Source of the DNA: JAICMB01 sp035295125 | GTDB lineage: Bacteria > Acidobacteriota > Terriglobia > Bryobacterales > Bryobacteraceae | Assembly: GCA_035295125.1 (NCBI GenBank) | Contig: DATGJP010000112.1 | Location: forward strand, 124,001-188,000 | Direction: 5' to 3' | Length of the DNA: 64,000 nt | Shown: in pieces, positions 52,321-60,740 of the stretch | Position numbering within the stretch: the stretch's first letter is position 1 | Layout of the letters: each line of letters opens with the position of its first letter | Translations under genes and position numbers: made by a program | Notes under the pieces: generated by a model | Database searches by the model: none | What the model saw: only the letters and a program-made list of their open reading frames with translations | What the model was told of the DNA's origin: nothing

Positions 52321-53664
52321 ATGTTTCGCACTATCCTTTTGCTTCTACTGCTGGCCGGCACGCGCGCTTTTGCTCAGAGCGACTCCGACATAAACAAACA
52401 GGTCGCCGAGTTAACCGCACTAGTCCAAAAACTTCAGGCTCGCGTCAGTGACATGGAACAGAAACTCAAAGTGAGTGAGCCATCAAGCCCGGTGCAACCC
52501 TCCGCCGATCCGCAGCCGCCTTCTGCACCGGCAGCAGTTGACTCCAATGTCCTGCGTGGTACGACTGTGAATTTTGTGCTGGACGGATACTACGGGTACA
52601 ACTTCAACAATCCGATCGGACGAGTGAATCTGCTTCGGGCGTTCGACGTGAGTAGCAAAGCGTTCAGCCTGAACCAGGCTGACATTGTTCTCGAGAACGC
52701 GCCTGATCCGGCACACGGCAAGCGATTCGGACTTCGCCTGGATCTCCAATATGGGCAGGCTACAGCCACGCTTCAGGGCAATGCCTCTAACGAGCCGCGG
52801 CCCGATGTGTACCGCAATATCTTCCAGGTCTACGGCACATACGTCGTGCCAATAGGCTCCGGATTGACCGTCGATTTCGGCAAGTGGGCAAGTTCAATAG
52901 GTATTGAGGGGAACTACACCAAAGATCAAATGAACTACTCCCGTTCTTTCTGGTTCGACTTTCTCCCCTTTTATCACATGGGCGCCCGGTTCAACTACAA
53001 GATCAACGACGCACTTGCGTTGAACTACTGGATTACCAATGGTACGCAACAGACTGAACCGTTCAATGGATTCAAGGATCAACTCGTGGGGCTCAACGTC
53101 CAGCCGCGCAAGAACATCGCGTGGACCATCAACTACTATTTTGGCCAGGAGCACCCCGATTTTCAGTATTTCCCTGGTTCAACGCAATCCAACTTGCCGA
53201 TGCAACAGGGGATTCCCTTTGCTCCAATCACAAACGCCCCCAGTGGCAAATTGCATGTTTTCGACTCTTATGCGACATGGGCAGTCACGCCCAAACTCAC
53301 TTTTGCCGGCGACGGCGACTATGTCATCGAACGGCTGTTCACTACGTCTTCGCCTGTCCATACCGCGGGGGGCACGGCGTACGCACGCTATCAGCTTACG
53401 CCGCGGACAGCTATTGCCGGAAGAGCCGAGTACCTCTCGGATCGAGGCGGGCTCTTCACCGGTACGACTCAGTCTCTTAAAGAGCTGACAGTAACTTTGG
53501 AACATAAGATTGCCGATGGATTCCTTCTCAGAGAGGAATGGCGACGGGATGCGTCGAATCATCCCTACTTCCTGACAGACACTCTTGGAATTCTCAAAAA
53601 GGAGCAGAACACAGCCACGTTGGGATTGGTATGGTGGTTCGGTGCCAAAGAAGGCATCTGGTAA
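52321..53664 (+). CDS. outer-membrane porin with N-terminal coiled coil (BBP2/OmpL-like)
   Basis: A 447-residue protein. A signal peptide (MFRTILLLLLLAGTRAFAQ) is followed by a short coiled coil (INKQVAELTALVQKLQARV) that could trimerise or touch peptidoglycan. A Pro/Ser linker and a long beta-barrel region come next (VNFVLDGYYGYNFNNP, YRNIFQVYGTYVVPIGSG, FWFDFLPFYHMGARFNYKIN). It ends VWWFGAKEGIW with a terminal aromatic. This matches putative beta-barrel porin-2 family proteins. Substrate unknown. ATG 52321 is chosen because the signal peptide begins there. Confidence 0.82.
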   Translation: MFRTILLLLLLAGTRAFAQSDSDINKQVAELTALVQKLQARVSDMEQKLKVSEPSSPVQPSADPQPPSAPAAVDSNVLRGTTVNFVLDGYYGYNFNNPIGRVNLLRAFDVSSKAFSLNQADIVLENAPDPAHGKRFGLRLDLQYGQATATLQGNASNEPRPDVYRNIFQVYGTYVVPIGSGLTVDFGKWASSIGIEGNYTKDQMNYSRSFWFDFLPFYHMGARFNYKINDALALNYWITNGTQQTEPFNGFKDQLVGLNVQPRKNIAWTINYYFGQEHPDFQYFPGSTQSNLPMQQGIPFAPITNAPSGKLHVFDSYATWAVTPKLTFAGDGDYVIERLFTTSSPVHTAGGTAYARYQLTPRTAIAGRAEYLSDRGGLFTGTTQSLKELTVTLEHKIADGFLLREEWRRDASNHPYFLTDTLGILKKEQNTATLGLVWWFGAKEGIW

Positions 53665-53697
53665 TTTGCCGGGGCGAGCTTCTAACGATATAACCGT

Positions 53698-53985
53698 ATG
53701 CGGGGATTCGTCTTCCTGAGTCTTTTGTTCGTTGCCAGCCTGTTGCTGTCGCCGGATTCGTTTCTGGCGCTGATGCCACAGCGCTGCCAGCTCTGGATCG
53801 TGAGGCGCTGGACCGCCCAAAGAAACGGCCGCCTTACGTTACTATTGATTACAGTATTCATGCTTCTCTCGGGTTGGCTCTTTTTCGGCGACAGCCGGCG
53901 TGTGCCGCAAACCGGGAGTAAACCGCTTCGCGTTTCCAGGCCGATTTTGATGCTCGAAACAGGTGGAAGGCGCGTCCGGCCGTGA
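53698..53985 (+). CDS. small hydrophobic protein, unknown
   Basis: A 95-codon frame with two hydrophobic segments (GFVFLSLLFVASLLLS and LTLLLITVFMLLSGWLFFG). It could be a small membrane protein. It follows the porin by 33 bp, and its stop overlaps the next small frame as GTGA. I recognise no family. Coding status rests on frame length, hydrophobic pattern and coupling only. Confidence 0.45.
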   Translation: MRGFVFLSLLFVASLLLSPDSFLALMPQRCQLWIVRRWTAQRNGRLTLLLITVFMLLSGWLFFGDSRRVPQTGSKPLRVSRPILMLETGGRRVRP

Positions 53986-54314
53986 GTCGAGTCCTGCAAG
54001 CCTTCCTGCTCGTTTTCCTACTGCGCCTGCCGGTAGTGCAGGAGGTCCAGCCACTCGCGGCGCCGCAGCTCGCGATTTCGGCCGCCTCGGGCGCGCCTGC
54101 CAAAGGCGAAACCTCGCATCGCATCACGGCACGAGGCAAGGGCGCCGGCGTTCGGCCGGTATCCAAGACCTTCGGTGCCGCGCTGCAAAATCGCGCCAGT
54201 GTAACGCCAGCGGTCCGTTCCGAACCGGCCGTGAATTGCGGCTTGCTGTTCCCGGTCTCCCGTCTTTCCCGCGCGGACCAGGCTCGCGCTCCTCCCTTTT
54301 TCTTTTCCAACTGA
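53982..54314 (+). CDS. small secreted or membrane-anchored protein, unknown
   Basis: A 110-codon frame starting at GTG inside the previous stop. It has one N-terminal hydrophobic segment (VLQAFLLVFLLRLPVV) and then a basic, Ala/Arg/Ser-rich tail with low complexity. No family is recognised. It lies 95 bp upstream of SecDF, where yajC sits in many genomes, but it does not look like YajC. It may be a real small exported protein or a chance GC-rich frame. Confidence 0.4.
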   Translation: MSRVLQAFLLVFLLRLPVVQEVQPLAAPQLAISAASGAPAKGETSHRITARGKGAGVRPVSKTFGAALQNRASVTPAVRSEPAVNCGLLFPVSRLSRADQARAPPFFFSN

Positions 54315-54409
54315 CGATTTGTGCGGCCGCCGAGCCGCGTTTTCACGCCCGGCCAGAAGTGCCTGTGCGTGCGGCTGTTTGTGAATCAAGGAAAAGAGAG
54401 GAATAAAAC

Positions 54410-57262
54410 ATGACTGGTAATTTGCGTTGGAAGTGGCTTTTCATCATCGTTGTGCTGCTGAGCTGCGTGTTCGGCATCATTGGACTCCCCAAATCGGGGG
54501 CGGAACTGGCGGCTAACTGGAACAAGAACATTCGGCTGGGCCTGGATCTGAAAGGCGGCAGTCACATCGTGCTGCAGATGCAGGTTCAGGACGCTTTCAA
54601 GTCGGAGGCGGACACCGTCATCTCACACCTCCAGGATGTTCTGCGCAAGGACAATATCGAGTATGGCGCAATGGATCGGAATGACCCGTCCTCCATCGAG
54701 ACGGCAGACACGATTCAGATCGTCGTAAAGGGTGTGCCGGCTACCAAGTCCGCCGATTTCCGCCGCGCCGCCCTGGATACAGCCGGACAACAATGGAGCC
54801 TGACCGCTGAGAACGCCACCGATTACAGGCTTTCGATTAAGCCCGAGGCGGCTGTCAAGCTGCGGCAGGACACCATCACGCAGAGTATGAACACCATCGA
54901 AAAGAAGGTGAACGGTCTCGGCGTGGCTGAGGCGAGCGTGCAAGCGCGCGGCGGGAGCAGCGGCGACGGCGAAATTCTGGTGCAACTGCCCGGCGTGGAC
55001 GATCTCGGCCACATACGGAGCATTTTGCAAACCGCTGCGCAACTCGAACTCAGCGCGGTGAAGGGCGGCCCGTTCCCCTCCCGCGAGGCAGCGTACGCGC
55101 AAAATAACGGCATCCTTCCTTTGGGCACAAGGCTCGTGCAGGGGTCGGCGCGTTCGGGCGGCGGTGACCAGGTATGGTGGCTTTTGGCGCGTACTCCGGT
55201 TGTAACCGGCCGCGACGTCCGCGACGCGCGCGCCGAACAGGGCAACATGGCGCGGTGGGAAACCGGGTTCGTCCTGACCCAGGACGCGGCGCGCCGTTTC
55301 GGACAATTTACCGAGGCCAACATCGGCAACCGCCTGGCGATTGTCCTGGACAACGTGGTGCTCAGCGCACCGACTATCGACGCCAAAATCACGGACCAGG
55401 GCCGTATCACGGGGGCTTCGAGCCAGGAGGAAGCCGGCGATCTCGCCTTGAACCTTCGCGCGGGCTCGCTACCGGCGGGTGTAAAGGTCATCGAGGAGCG
55501 AACGGTGGGTCCGTCGCTGGGCGCCGACTCGATTCGCAAAGGCATCTCGGCCGGCGTCGTCGGACTCGCGCTCATTATTGGAGCTCTGCTTCTCTACTAT
55601 CGAGGAGCAGGCTTCAATGCCGTTCTGGCGCTGCTGCTGAACACCATCATCACGGTTGCCGCGCTGAGCTACATCGACGCCACCTGGACACTGCCGGGTA
55701 TCGCGGGTTTAGTTCTGTCCATCGGAATGGCGGTGGATTCGAACGTTCTCATTTTCGAGCGCATCAAGGAAGAAATGAGATCGGGCAAGGCCGTCCGAGC
55801 CGCGATTACATCCGGTTTTTCGAAGGCTTGGGGAACGATCGTCGATACTCACGTCACGACGGTGGTTGCAAGCGCCTTCCTGTTCGTGTTCGGCACCGGG
55901 CCGGTACGGGGGTTCGCCGTTACCTTGGTGATCGGCCTTGTCGCCAACGTCTTTACGGCGGTGTTTGTGTCGCGTGCCATCTTTGAAGTCGAGCTTTGGC
56001 GACGGCCCCGTATGGAGCATCTCAGCATCGGAACCGGTCGAGCGGAGCTGTTCCGTAATGCCAACTTCGATTTCCTCTCCAAACGCAAGCTCACGATCGG
56101 TCTTTCCCTGGCAGCCATGCTGGTGGGCATCGGAAGTCTGATCATCCAGGGCGGACCGAAATATGGCCTCGATTTTCGCGGCGGCACGCTGATGTACGTG
56201 CGCTTTGCCCATGTCCCGAAACTCGATGATCTGCGCCTGGCTCTGTCGGCGAAGGTCAAGGGTGAGATCAGCCTGCAGGAGACCCGCGGCAGCGGCGAAG
56301 TCATCATCGGCACCGAACTGGCCGACGAGCAAAACCTCGCCCAGGTGCGGCAAACCGTGGAAGAGACTCTGCGACAGAAATATGCCAATCTCGGGGACAA
56401 GCTCGATTTGAACAACGCCAACCGGGCGGCACTTGAAGATCGTTTGCGAGCCGGCTTGCCCGCGGAAGCGGATGCGGCCATCAAAACACTGGCGGCTTCG
56501 ATTCTCGATTATCGCGACAAGAGCCGAAACGGCGTTATTGAAAGCCTCGATGAACTGACGAAGCTTCCGGGCGTCAACGCAAACGTGTTGGCTGCCTTGA
56601 AGCAGCAGACCGGCCTCGGTGATTTCAACCTGCGCTCCGTCGAGATTGTCGGACCGCGCGCGGGCCAGGAGTTGCGCCGCCAGGCCCTTTTGGCGACTCT
56701 TTGTGCACTCGGCGGAATGTTGGTTTACGTTGGCTTCCGCTTTAAACTGATCTCCGGCGCCGCGGCGGTTGTCGCGACTATACACGACGTCATCATCACG
56801 CTCGGCCTGTTCTCGTTAACCGGACGCGAGATCGATCTGACCGTGATTGCCGCCTTGCTCACACTGATCGGTTACTCGATGAACGACAAGATCGTTGTGC
56901 TCGACCGCATTCGTGAGAACCTGCGCGGCAATCGGCGAGGTTCGTTCTTCGATCTGGTCAATCAATCGATCAACCAGACTTTGAGCCGGACAATTCTGAC
57001 CGCGGGGTTGACGCTGTTGGCTTGCCTTGCCCTCTATTTCCTGGGTGGAAAGGTGCTCAACGGCATCGCATTTGCCCTGTGTGCGGGTATCGTTATCGGA
57101 ACCTATTCGTCGATCTTTGTGGCTAGCGCTCTGCTTGTCTTATGGCAGCAATATCAGGACAAAAGAAGAGTGGCAAAGCCAGTTCTGCAGCCCCAGGTTG
57201 TAGCAGCTAGCGACGACCGTGCGCCGCGGCCAAACAGGCGCGCTGTAGTAAAAGCGCGATGA
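54410..57262 (+). CDS. secDF: fused protein translocase SecDF with helix-hairpin-helix insertion
   Basis: A 950-residue fusion of SecD and SecF, the membrane pair that uses the proton gradient to complete protein export. SecD parts: MTGNLRWKWLFIIVVLLSC, LGLDLKGGSHIVLQMQV, the P1 domain and a six-segment core with GMAVDSNVLIFERIKEE. SecF begins near residue 548 (NFDFLSKRKLTIGLSLAA) with YGLDFRGGT and ends with a core holding SMNDKIVVLDRIREN. Between the SecF periplasmic strands, residues about 665-740 form an extra helical domain (LDLNNANRAALEDRL, ILDYRDKSRNG, LDELTKLPGVNANVLAAL), like GspK-type helix-hairpin-helix repeats. GAGAGG precedes the ATG. Confidence 0.94.
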   Translation: MTGNLRWKWLFIIVVLLSCVFGIIGLPKSGAELAANWNKNIRLGLDLKGGSHIVLQMQVQDAFKSEADTVISHLQDVLRKDNIEYGAMDRNDPSSIETADTIQIVVKGVPATKSADFRRAALDTAGQQWSLTAENATDYRLSIKPEAAVKLRQDTITQSMNTIEKKVNGLGVAEASVQARGGSSGDGEILVQLPGVDDLGHIRSILQTAAQLELSAVKGGPFPSREAAYAQNNGILPLGTRLVQGSARSGGGDQVWWLLARTPVVTGRDVRDARAEQGNMARWETGFVLTQDAARRFGQFTEANIGNRLAIVLDNVVLSAPTIDAKITDQGRITGASSQEEAGDLALNLRAGSLPAGVKVIEERTVGPSLGADSIRKGISAGVVGLALIIGALLLYYRGAGFNAVLALLLNTIITVAALSYIDATWTLPGIAGLVLSIGMAVDSNVLIFERIKEEMRSGKAVRAAITSGFSKAWGTIVDTHVTTVVASAFLFVFGTGPVRGFAVTLVIGLVANVFTAVFVSRAIFEVELWRRPRMEHLSIGTGRAELFRNANFDFLSKRKLTIGLSLAAMLVGIGSLIIQGGPKYGLDFRGGTLMYVRFAHVPKLDDLRLALSAKVKGEISLQETRGSGEVIIGTELADEQNLAQVRQTVEETLRQKYANLGDKLDLNNANRAALEDRLRAGLPAEADAAIKTLAASILDYRDKSRNGVIESLDELTKLPGVNANVLAALKQQTGLGDFNLRSVEIVGPRAGQELRRQALLATLCALGGMLVYVGFRFKLISGAAAVVATIHDVIITLGLFSLTGREIDLTVIAALLTLIGYSMNDKIVVLDRIRENLRGNRRGSFFDLVNQSINQTLSRTILTAGLTLLACLALYFLGGKVLNGIAFALCAGIVIGTYSSIFVASALLVLWQQYQDKRRVAKPVLQPQVVAASDDRAPRPNRRAVVKAR

Positions 57263-57270
57263 AAACCGCA

Positions 57271-57276
57271 TATAAT
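57271..57276 (+). promoter_or_regulatory. consensus -10 box TATAAT
   Basis: A perfect TATAAT lies 8 bp after the secDF stop and 8 bp before the ATG of the next small gene. The transcript would be almost leaderless. No clear -35 is present at the right distance, so strength is uncertain. Confidence 0.5.
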
Positions 57277-57284
57277 TGAGATCC

Positions 57285-57476
57285 ATGGAGCAGGTCGTAA
57301 TCAAGCTGAGCGAGCGGGATTATCATGAGCTCCTGCGATGCGTTCGATGGGTGGCATCTGACGCGCTGAACGATGCAAACCGGCGCGACGCGTTCGCCCT
57401 TGCCGCTCGAATCGAGAAAGCGACTACAAAAGTACACACGCCTGAGGAAACCAATTCCTCAGGCGGTGGCTCTTAG
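57285..57476 (+). CDS. small hypothetical protein
   Basis: A 63-residue acidic/helical protein beginning MEQVVIKLSERDYHELLRCV, with a Ser/Gly-rich end. It has no signal peptide or membrane segment and no family I can name. A TATAAT box sits just upstream. Its last 18 bp overlap the convergent MarR gene. Regular helical periodicity and the promoter favour it being real. Confidence 0.6.
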   Translation: MEQVVIKLSERDYHELLRCVRWVASDALNDANRRDAFALAARIEKATTKVHTPEETNSSGGGS

Positions 57477-57929
57477 TTTCGCGGTCTGATCGCGAAGCAC
57501 GGTGATGGTGCGTTCAAAGTAGTCGAGGATGGCCGCCTTTTCCTTCGCTGAATAGCGAGCCGTCACGCCTTCCATTGCCTGGCCAAGCGACGAAAAAATG
57601 GGACCCACGCGGTCTTTCAACTCGGCGAGGCGCTGGGGGTGAATAATGACGCTTCGCCGGTCGTTCGGATTCGCTTCGCGGCGGGCATATCCGGCACGCT
57701 CCAGGCGGTCCACGATGCCGGTTATGGCGCCGGTTGTGAAGCCGGAGAGGTCGGCGAGGCGGATCGCCGTCAAAGGCCCGTGCTGGTCCAGCAATCCTAG
57801 ACACTTCCACTCGGCAGTGCTCATTCCCAGTCGTGCCGCGATGGCTTCGTGGAAAAGCACAATGGCAGTACTCAGCTCCCGTCCGAGCGATTCAATGGAG
57901 ACCGCAGGTGCTTGAGCGTTTGATCTCAC
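57459..57929 (-). CDS. MarR-family transcriptional regulator
   Basis: A 156-residue winged-helix regulator. The core is visible as STAEWKCLGLLDQHGPL, RLADLSGFTTGAITGIVDRL, ERAGYARREANPNDRRSVII and the dimerising C-terminal helices. MarR proteins usually repress a neighbouring gene until a phenolic or oxidising ligand binds. It starts with GTG. A palindrome in the 48-bp gap to the divergent membrane-protein gene is its probable operator, which suggests that gene as the target. Confidence 0.92.
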   Translation of the reverse strand: MRSNAQAPAVSIESLGRELSTAIVLFHEAIAARLGMSTAEWKCLGLLDQHGPLTAIRLADLSGFTTGAITGIVDRLERAGYARREANPNDRRSVIIHPQRLAELKDRVGPIFSSLGQAMEGVTARYSAKEKAAILDYFERTITVLRDQTAKLRATA

Positions 57930-57936
57930 AAGAAAG

Positions 57937-57957
57937 TATCTTAGTACTAAGAGATAT
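57937..57957. promoter_or_regulatory. palindromic MarR operator candidate
   Basis: A perfect 14-bp palindrome, TCTTAGTACTAAGA (57939-57952), extends imperfectly outward as TA...GATA. It lies 10 bp from the marR start and about 25 bp before the divergent gene. Size, symmetry and AT content fit MarR-type sites. Binding is inferred. Confidence 0.7.
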
Positions 57958-57977
57958 TGCGCTAAGCTAAGTCTAGC

Positions 57978-58997
57978 ATGAAGTCTGCATCGAGCGCGGC
58001 TGCCCCGATCATCGCCCTGTTATTGCTGGCGCCGTTCATTGCCGAGGTCCTGTATGGAGGCACACGCGTCAGCTTCATTTTCGTCTTCATTCCTCAAGTT
58101 GGGGCGTGGGGTTGCGGGGCTCTCATCATTCGGCACATCGCCCGCGCGCGGAGGCTCGGCTGGCCCAGCATTCTCCTGTTGGGGGTGGCGTTGGGCCTCG
58201 CCGAGGAGTGTGTGATTCAACAGACCTCCCTGGCGCCGATGATTGGACTCGCCAAAGCGGAATATGGACGCGTGTGGGGCGTAAATTGGGTTTATCTCAC
58301 GTGGGCTTTAGGGTACTGGTCCGTGTGGGTGGCACTACTACCGGCCCAATTGGTCGATCTGATGTACCCGAAGCGCCGCTCTGCGCCTTGGTTTGGAACT
58401 CGTGGCTTGCTGAGAGCCTGTCTGTCATTCGGTATCGCATCCTTTATGGCATGGTTCATGTGGACGCAAAGAGCGCGCGTCAAAGTGTTTCACATGCCTC
58501 CTTACAACCCGCCCGCGCTGCAACTGGCGCTAGCCGTGGCGGCGATCCTGCTAATAATTTTGACTGCGTTGGTCCTGCCGGTACCCCGCCGATCGAGTCG
58601 CCGAGCGGCCCCAGCTCCATGGTTAGTGGGGACGGTTGCGTGCCTGCTAGGGATCCCTTGGGGCGCTTTTGTGCTCCTGGGATTTGGTGCGTATCCGCAG
58701 GTGCCCTACCGGTTCGTTATCCTCGGCGCCGGCGGCCTGGCGGGGCTCACTCTCTTCCTCATGCTTCGCTGGACGACGAGTGCCACCTGGAACGACGCGC
58801 ACCGTTTTGCGCTGGTTTACGGCGGAGTGATGGCCTGCATGTTGTCCGGTTTCGTAATGTTCCGGGTGTTGGGCGCAATCCCGGTGGATTGGATCGGCAA
58901 AGCGGTTTTGAACATTGCCGCAGCGGTATGGCTCGCCCGGCTGTCTCGTCAGGTTTCCACAGAATCGAGTGACTTGGCCACGACCCTGTCGATATGA
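57978..58997 (+). CDS. polytopic membrane protein of unknown function
   Basis: A 339-residue inner-membrane protein with about nine hydrophobic segments (for example PIIALLLLAPFIAEVLYGG and LALAVAAILLIILTALVLP). A charged loop has LGLAEECVIQQTSLAP, which loosely recalls the EExxxR motif of CPBP membrane proteases, but the rest of that signature is not evident. It is divergent from, and probably controlled by, the MarR gene. Its last 49 bp overlap the convergent PilZ gene. Function unknown. Confidence 0.75.
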   Translation: MKSASSAAAPIIALLLLAPFIAEVLYGGTRVSFIFVFIPQVGAWGCGALIIRHIARARRLGWPSILLLGVALGLAEECVIQQTSLAPMIGLAKAEYGRVWGVNWVYLTWALGYWSVWVALLPAQLVDLMYPKRRSAPWFGTRGLLRACLSFGIASFMAWFMWTQRARVKVFHMPPYNPPALQLALAVAAILLIILTALVLPVPRRSSRRAAPAPWLVGTVACLLGIPWGAFVLLGFGAYPQVPYRFVILGAGGLAGLTLFLMLRWTTSATWNDAHRFALVYGGVMACMLSGFVMFRVLGAIPVDWIGKAVLNIAAAVWLARLSRQVSTESSDLATTLSI

Positions 58998-59333
58998 ATG
59001 CCAATCTGATAGCGCGTGGCATCATCCATGCCGGGGGATAACCGGCAATGGCGGACCGTACCAAAAACGACCGCGTGGTGAACCAGGACGAGGACTTCAC
59101 AGCCTTCCAGCACGCTAGCCGGCGCTTCCAGACGCAGACCGGATAGCGACACTTCGACGACCCGGCAGGGGGCGATGTCACAGGCCGGCTCTTCCACAAC
59201 CACCTTTGCCGGTTCATCCCATTCAAATCGAGGCTCGTTACGCCTGTCTCCCGGGATCTGGCCTCCGATCTTTCGAAGGTGCGGAATCTGCTGCTCAAAC
59301 AGGCTCCTTTCCGTCCACGTTCGGACAAATCAT
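58949..59333 (-). CDS. PilZ-like domain protein with disrupted N-terminal frame
   Basis: The main frame (to the stop at 58949) reads GDRRNEPRFEWDEPAKVVV, then CRVVEVSLSGLRLEAP, VRHCRLSP and YQIGIHID. This follows the PilZ order: a basic RRxxPR region, a D/ExSxxG strand and a barrel closing on a YxxG strand. PilZ domains bind cyclic di-GMP. No ATG, GTG or TTG starts this frame upstream of the conserved RR region. An ATG at 59333 opens another frame (MICPNVDGKEPV) that ends at TGA 59297-59295, and a +1 shift there enters the PilZ frame. The gene may be frameshifted, use a non-standard start, or shift frame by design. Confidence 0.5.
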
Positions 59334-59450
59334 GCCTGCGGTGTTACAGGTTAAAAGCACAGGTGTGACTCGAATTCACACCCCGGCCATTCCGATGTGA
59401 TTGATTTGAATTGTGATAACCATGGCCCTCCAAGTGCCATACCAGCCGGC

Positions 59451-60740
59451 ATGAAGCATTGCCTGGCGTTGCTGTTTGCCGCCGCGCTGGTCGCGCAAAC
59501 GCCGCCACCATCCCTATCCCCTTCCGATTCCAGCCCGGATGGGGAAGAGCTTGCCGGAAACCGCTCGGGTGAGACGAACGTCAACTCTCGTTACACAGTT
59601 GAGAGCGTCAACGTTGACAATCAGCATCGCTACTTCATCAGCAAGTCGATCCTCGAAGATATGCACCACCTGGTGGGTGCCCGTTTCAACAGCGAATCAT
59701 TCCAAAATCTCGCGGAGCGGATCAGCAGCGAGCTGCACGGCTACCGGGTAGTTTTCAAGCTGGCGCGGGGCGCCGATCCCGATCACGTGCGGGTAACGTT
59801 CGTAATCGAGGGTCCGACCAGTGGTCTGGATGTGGAGTTTCCGAAGGCGCTTTACAATTCGCGGCAAGGCTTCACAGCGGAAGGGGATGCCGTCTTCACT
59901 GCCGGAGCCAATCGATTCCTTTTCGGGGCGCTCACCAACAATGACGATCTGCCGGAGCGGTTTGCCGGAATTCGGGCGCGGTACGAACGCATGTCGCTGG
60001 GCAGTGAGCGGGTTCACTTGTCGTTTGAGTTCGACGCCTATCATGCCGACTCCATGCCGGCCAGCCAATCCGCCGCCCTGGCGCAAGGCGATACATCGCT
60101 GCTTTATCGCTCATACCGCAATTTTGAGCCAATGATCACGATCGCGCTAGCCGGTCCGCTCACCTGGGCCGGTGGCATCAGTTTCCAACAGTTTGATCCA
60201 CAGTTTACGGCCGCCCATACCGAATCAGCCAATGCCGTTATCAATACTCTGCGCTTCGAGCGGCGCTGGGAAGGTTCGGCCAATTACAAGCACCGTCTTG
60301 AAGCAGGGTACAACCTGAGGGCGGCCACCAGTTTTCTTGGCGCGGATTATGTCTATACGCGCCACACGGTTCACGCACACTATTCCCTCAAGCACGGCCG
60401 GCAATGCGCCGACGTATCGTTCCTCGGCGGCGATATTACCGGCCGTGCGCCTTTGTTTGAACGCTTCGTACTGGGGAATAGCTCGACCCTGCGGGGCTGG
60501 AACATGTACGATATCGACCCGCTGGGCGGCACCAAGGTGGTGCATGGATCGGTCGGGTACGGCTACCGTATTGTTAGGGTGTTTTATGACACGGGTGCGG
60601 TATGGGATGGTGGCAGCCACCCCGCCGCGCGGTCCTCGGCTGGTGTGGGCATAAAGGTGGAGGGCATTTTATTGGCCGTAGCATTTCCAATTCGCAACGA
60701 CCGTGTTGAACCCGTTTTTATCGCTGGCATGAGCTTTTGA
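59451..60740 (+). CDS. Omp85/BamA-like outer-membrane barrel with one POTRA-like domain
   Basis: A 429-residue protein. A signal peptide (MKHCLALLFAAALVAQ) is followed by a Ser/Pro-rich linker, one POTRA-like domain (RYTVESVNVDNQHRYFIS, GYRVVFKLARG, VRVTFVIEGP) and a barrel. The barrel has FVLGNSSTLRGWNMYDID, matching the conserved loop motif (V/L)RG(F/W) of Omp85 proteins, and ends in FIAGMSF with a terminal Phe. It is shorter than BamA, which has several POTRA domains, so it may be a specialised assembly or secretion pore. The DUF4390 gene starts directly after its stop. Confidence 0.82.
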   Translation: MKHCLALLFAAALVAQTPPPSLSPSDSSPDGEELAGNRSGETNVNSRYTVESVNVDNQHRYFISKSILEDMHHLVGARFNSESFQNLAERISSELHGYRVVFKLARGADPDHVRVTFVIEGPTSGLDVEFPKALYNSRQGFTAEGDAVFTAGANRFLFGALTNNDDLPERFAGIRARYERMSLGSERVHLSFEFDAYHADSMPASQSAALAQGDTSLLYRSYRNFEPMITIALAGPLTWAGGISFQQFDPQFTAAHTESANAVINTLRFERRWEGSANYKHRLEAGYNLRAATSFLGADYVYTRHTVHAHYSLKHGRQCADVSFLGGDITGRAPLFERFVLGNSSTLRGWNMYDIDPLGGTKVVHGSVGYGYRIVRVFYDTGAVWDGGSHPAARSSAGVGIKVEGILLAVAFPIRNDRVEPVFIAGMSF

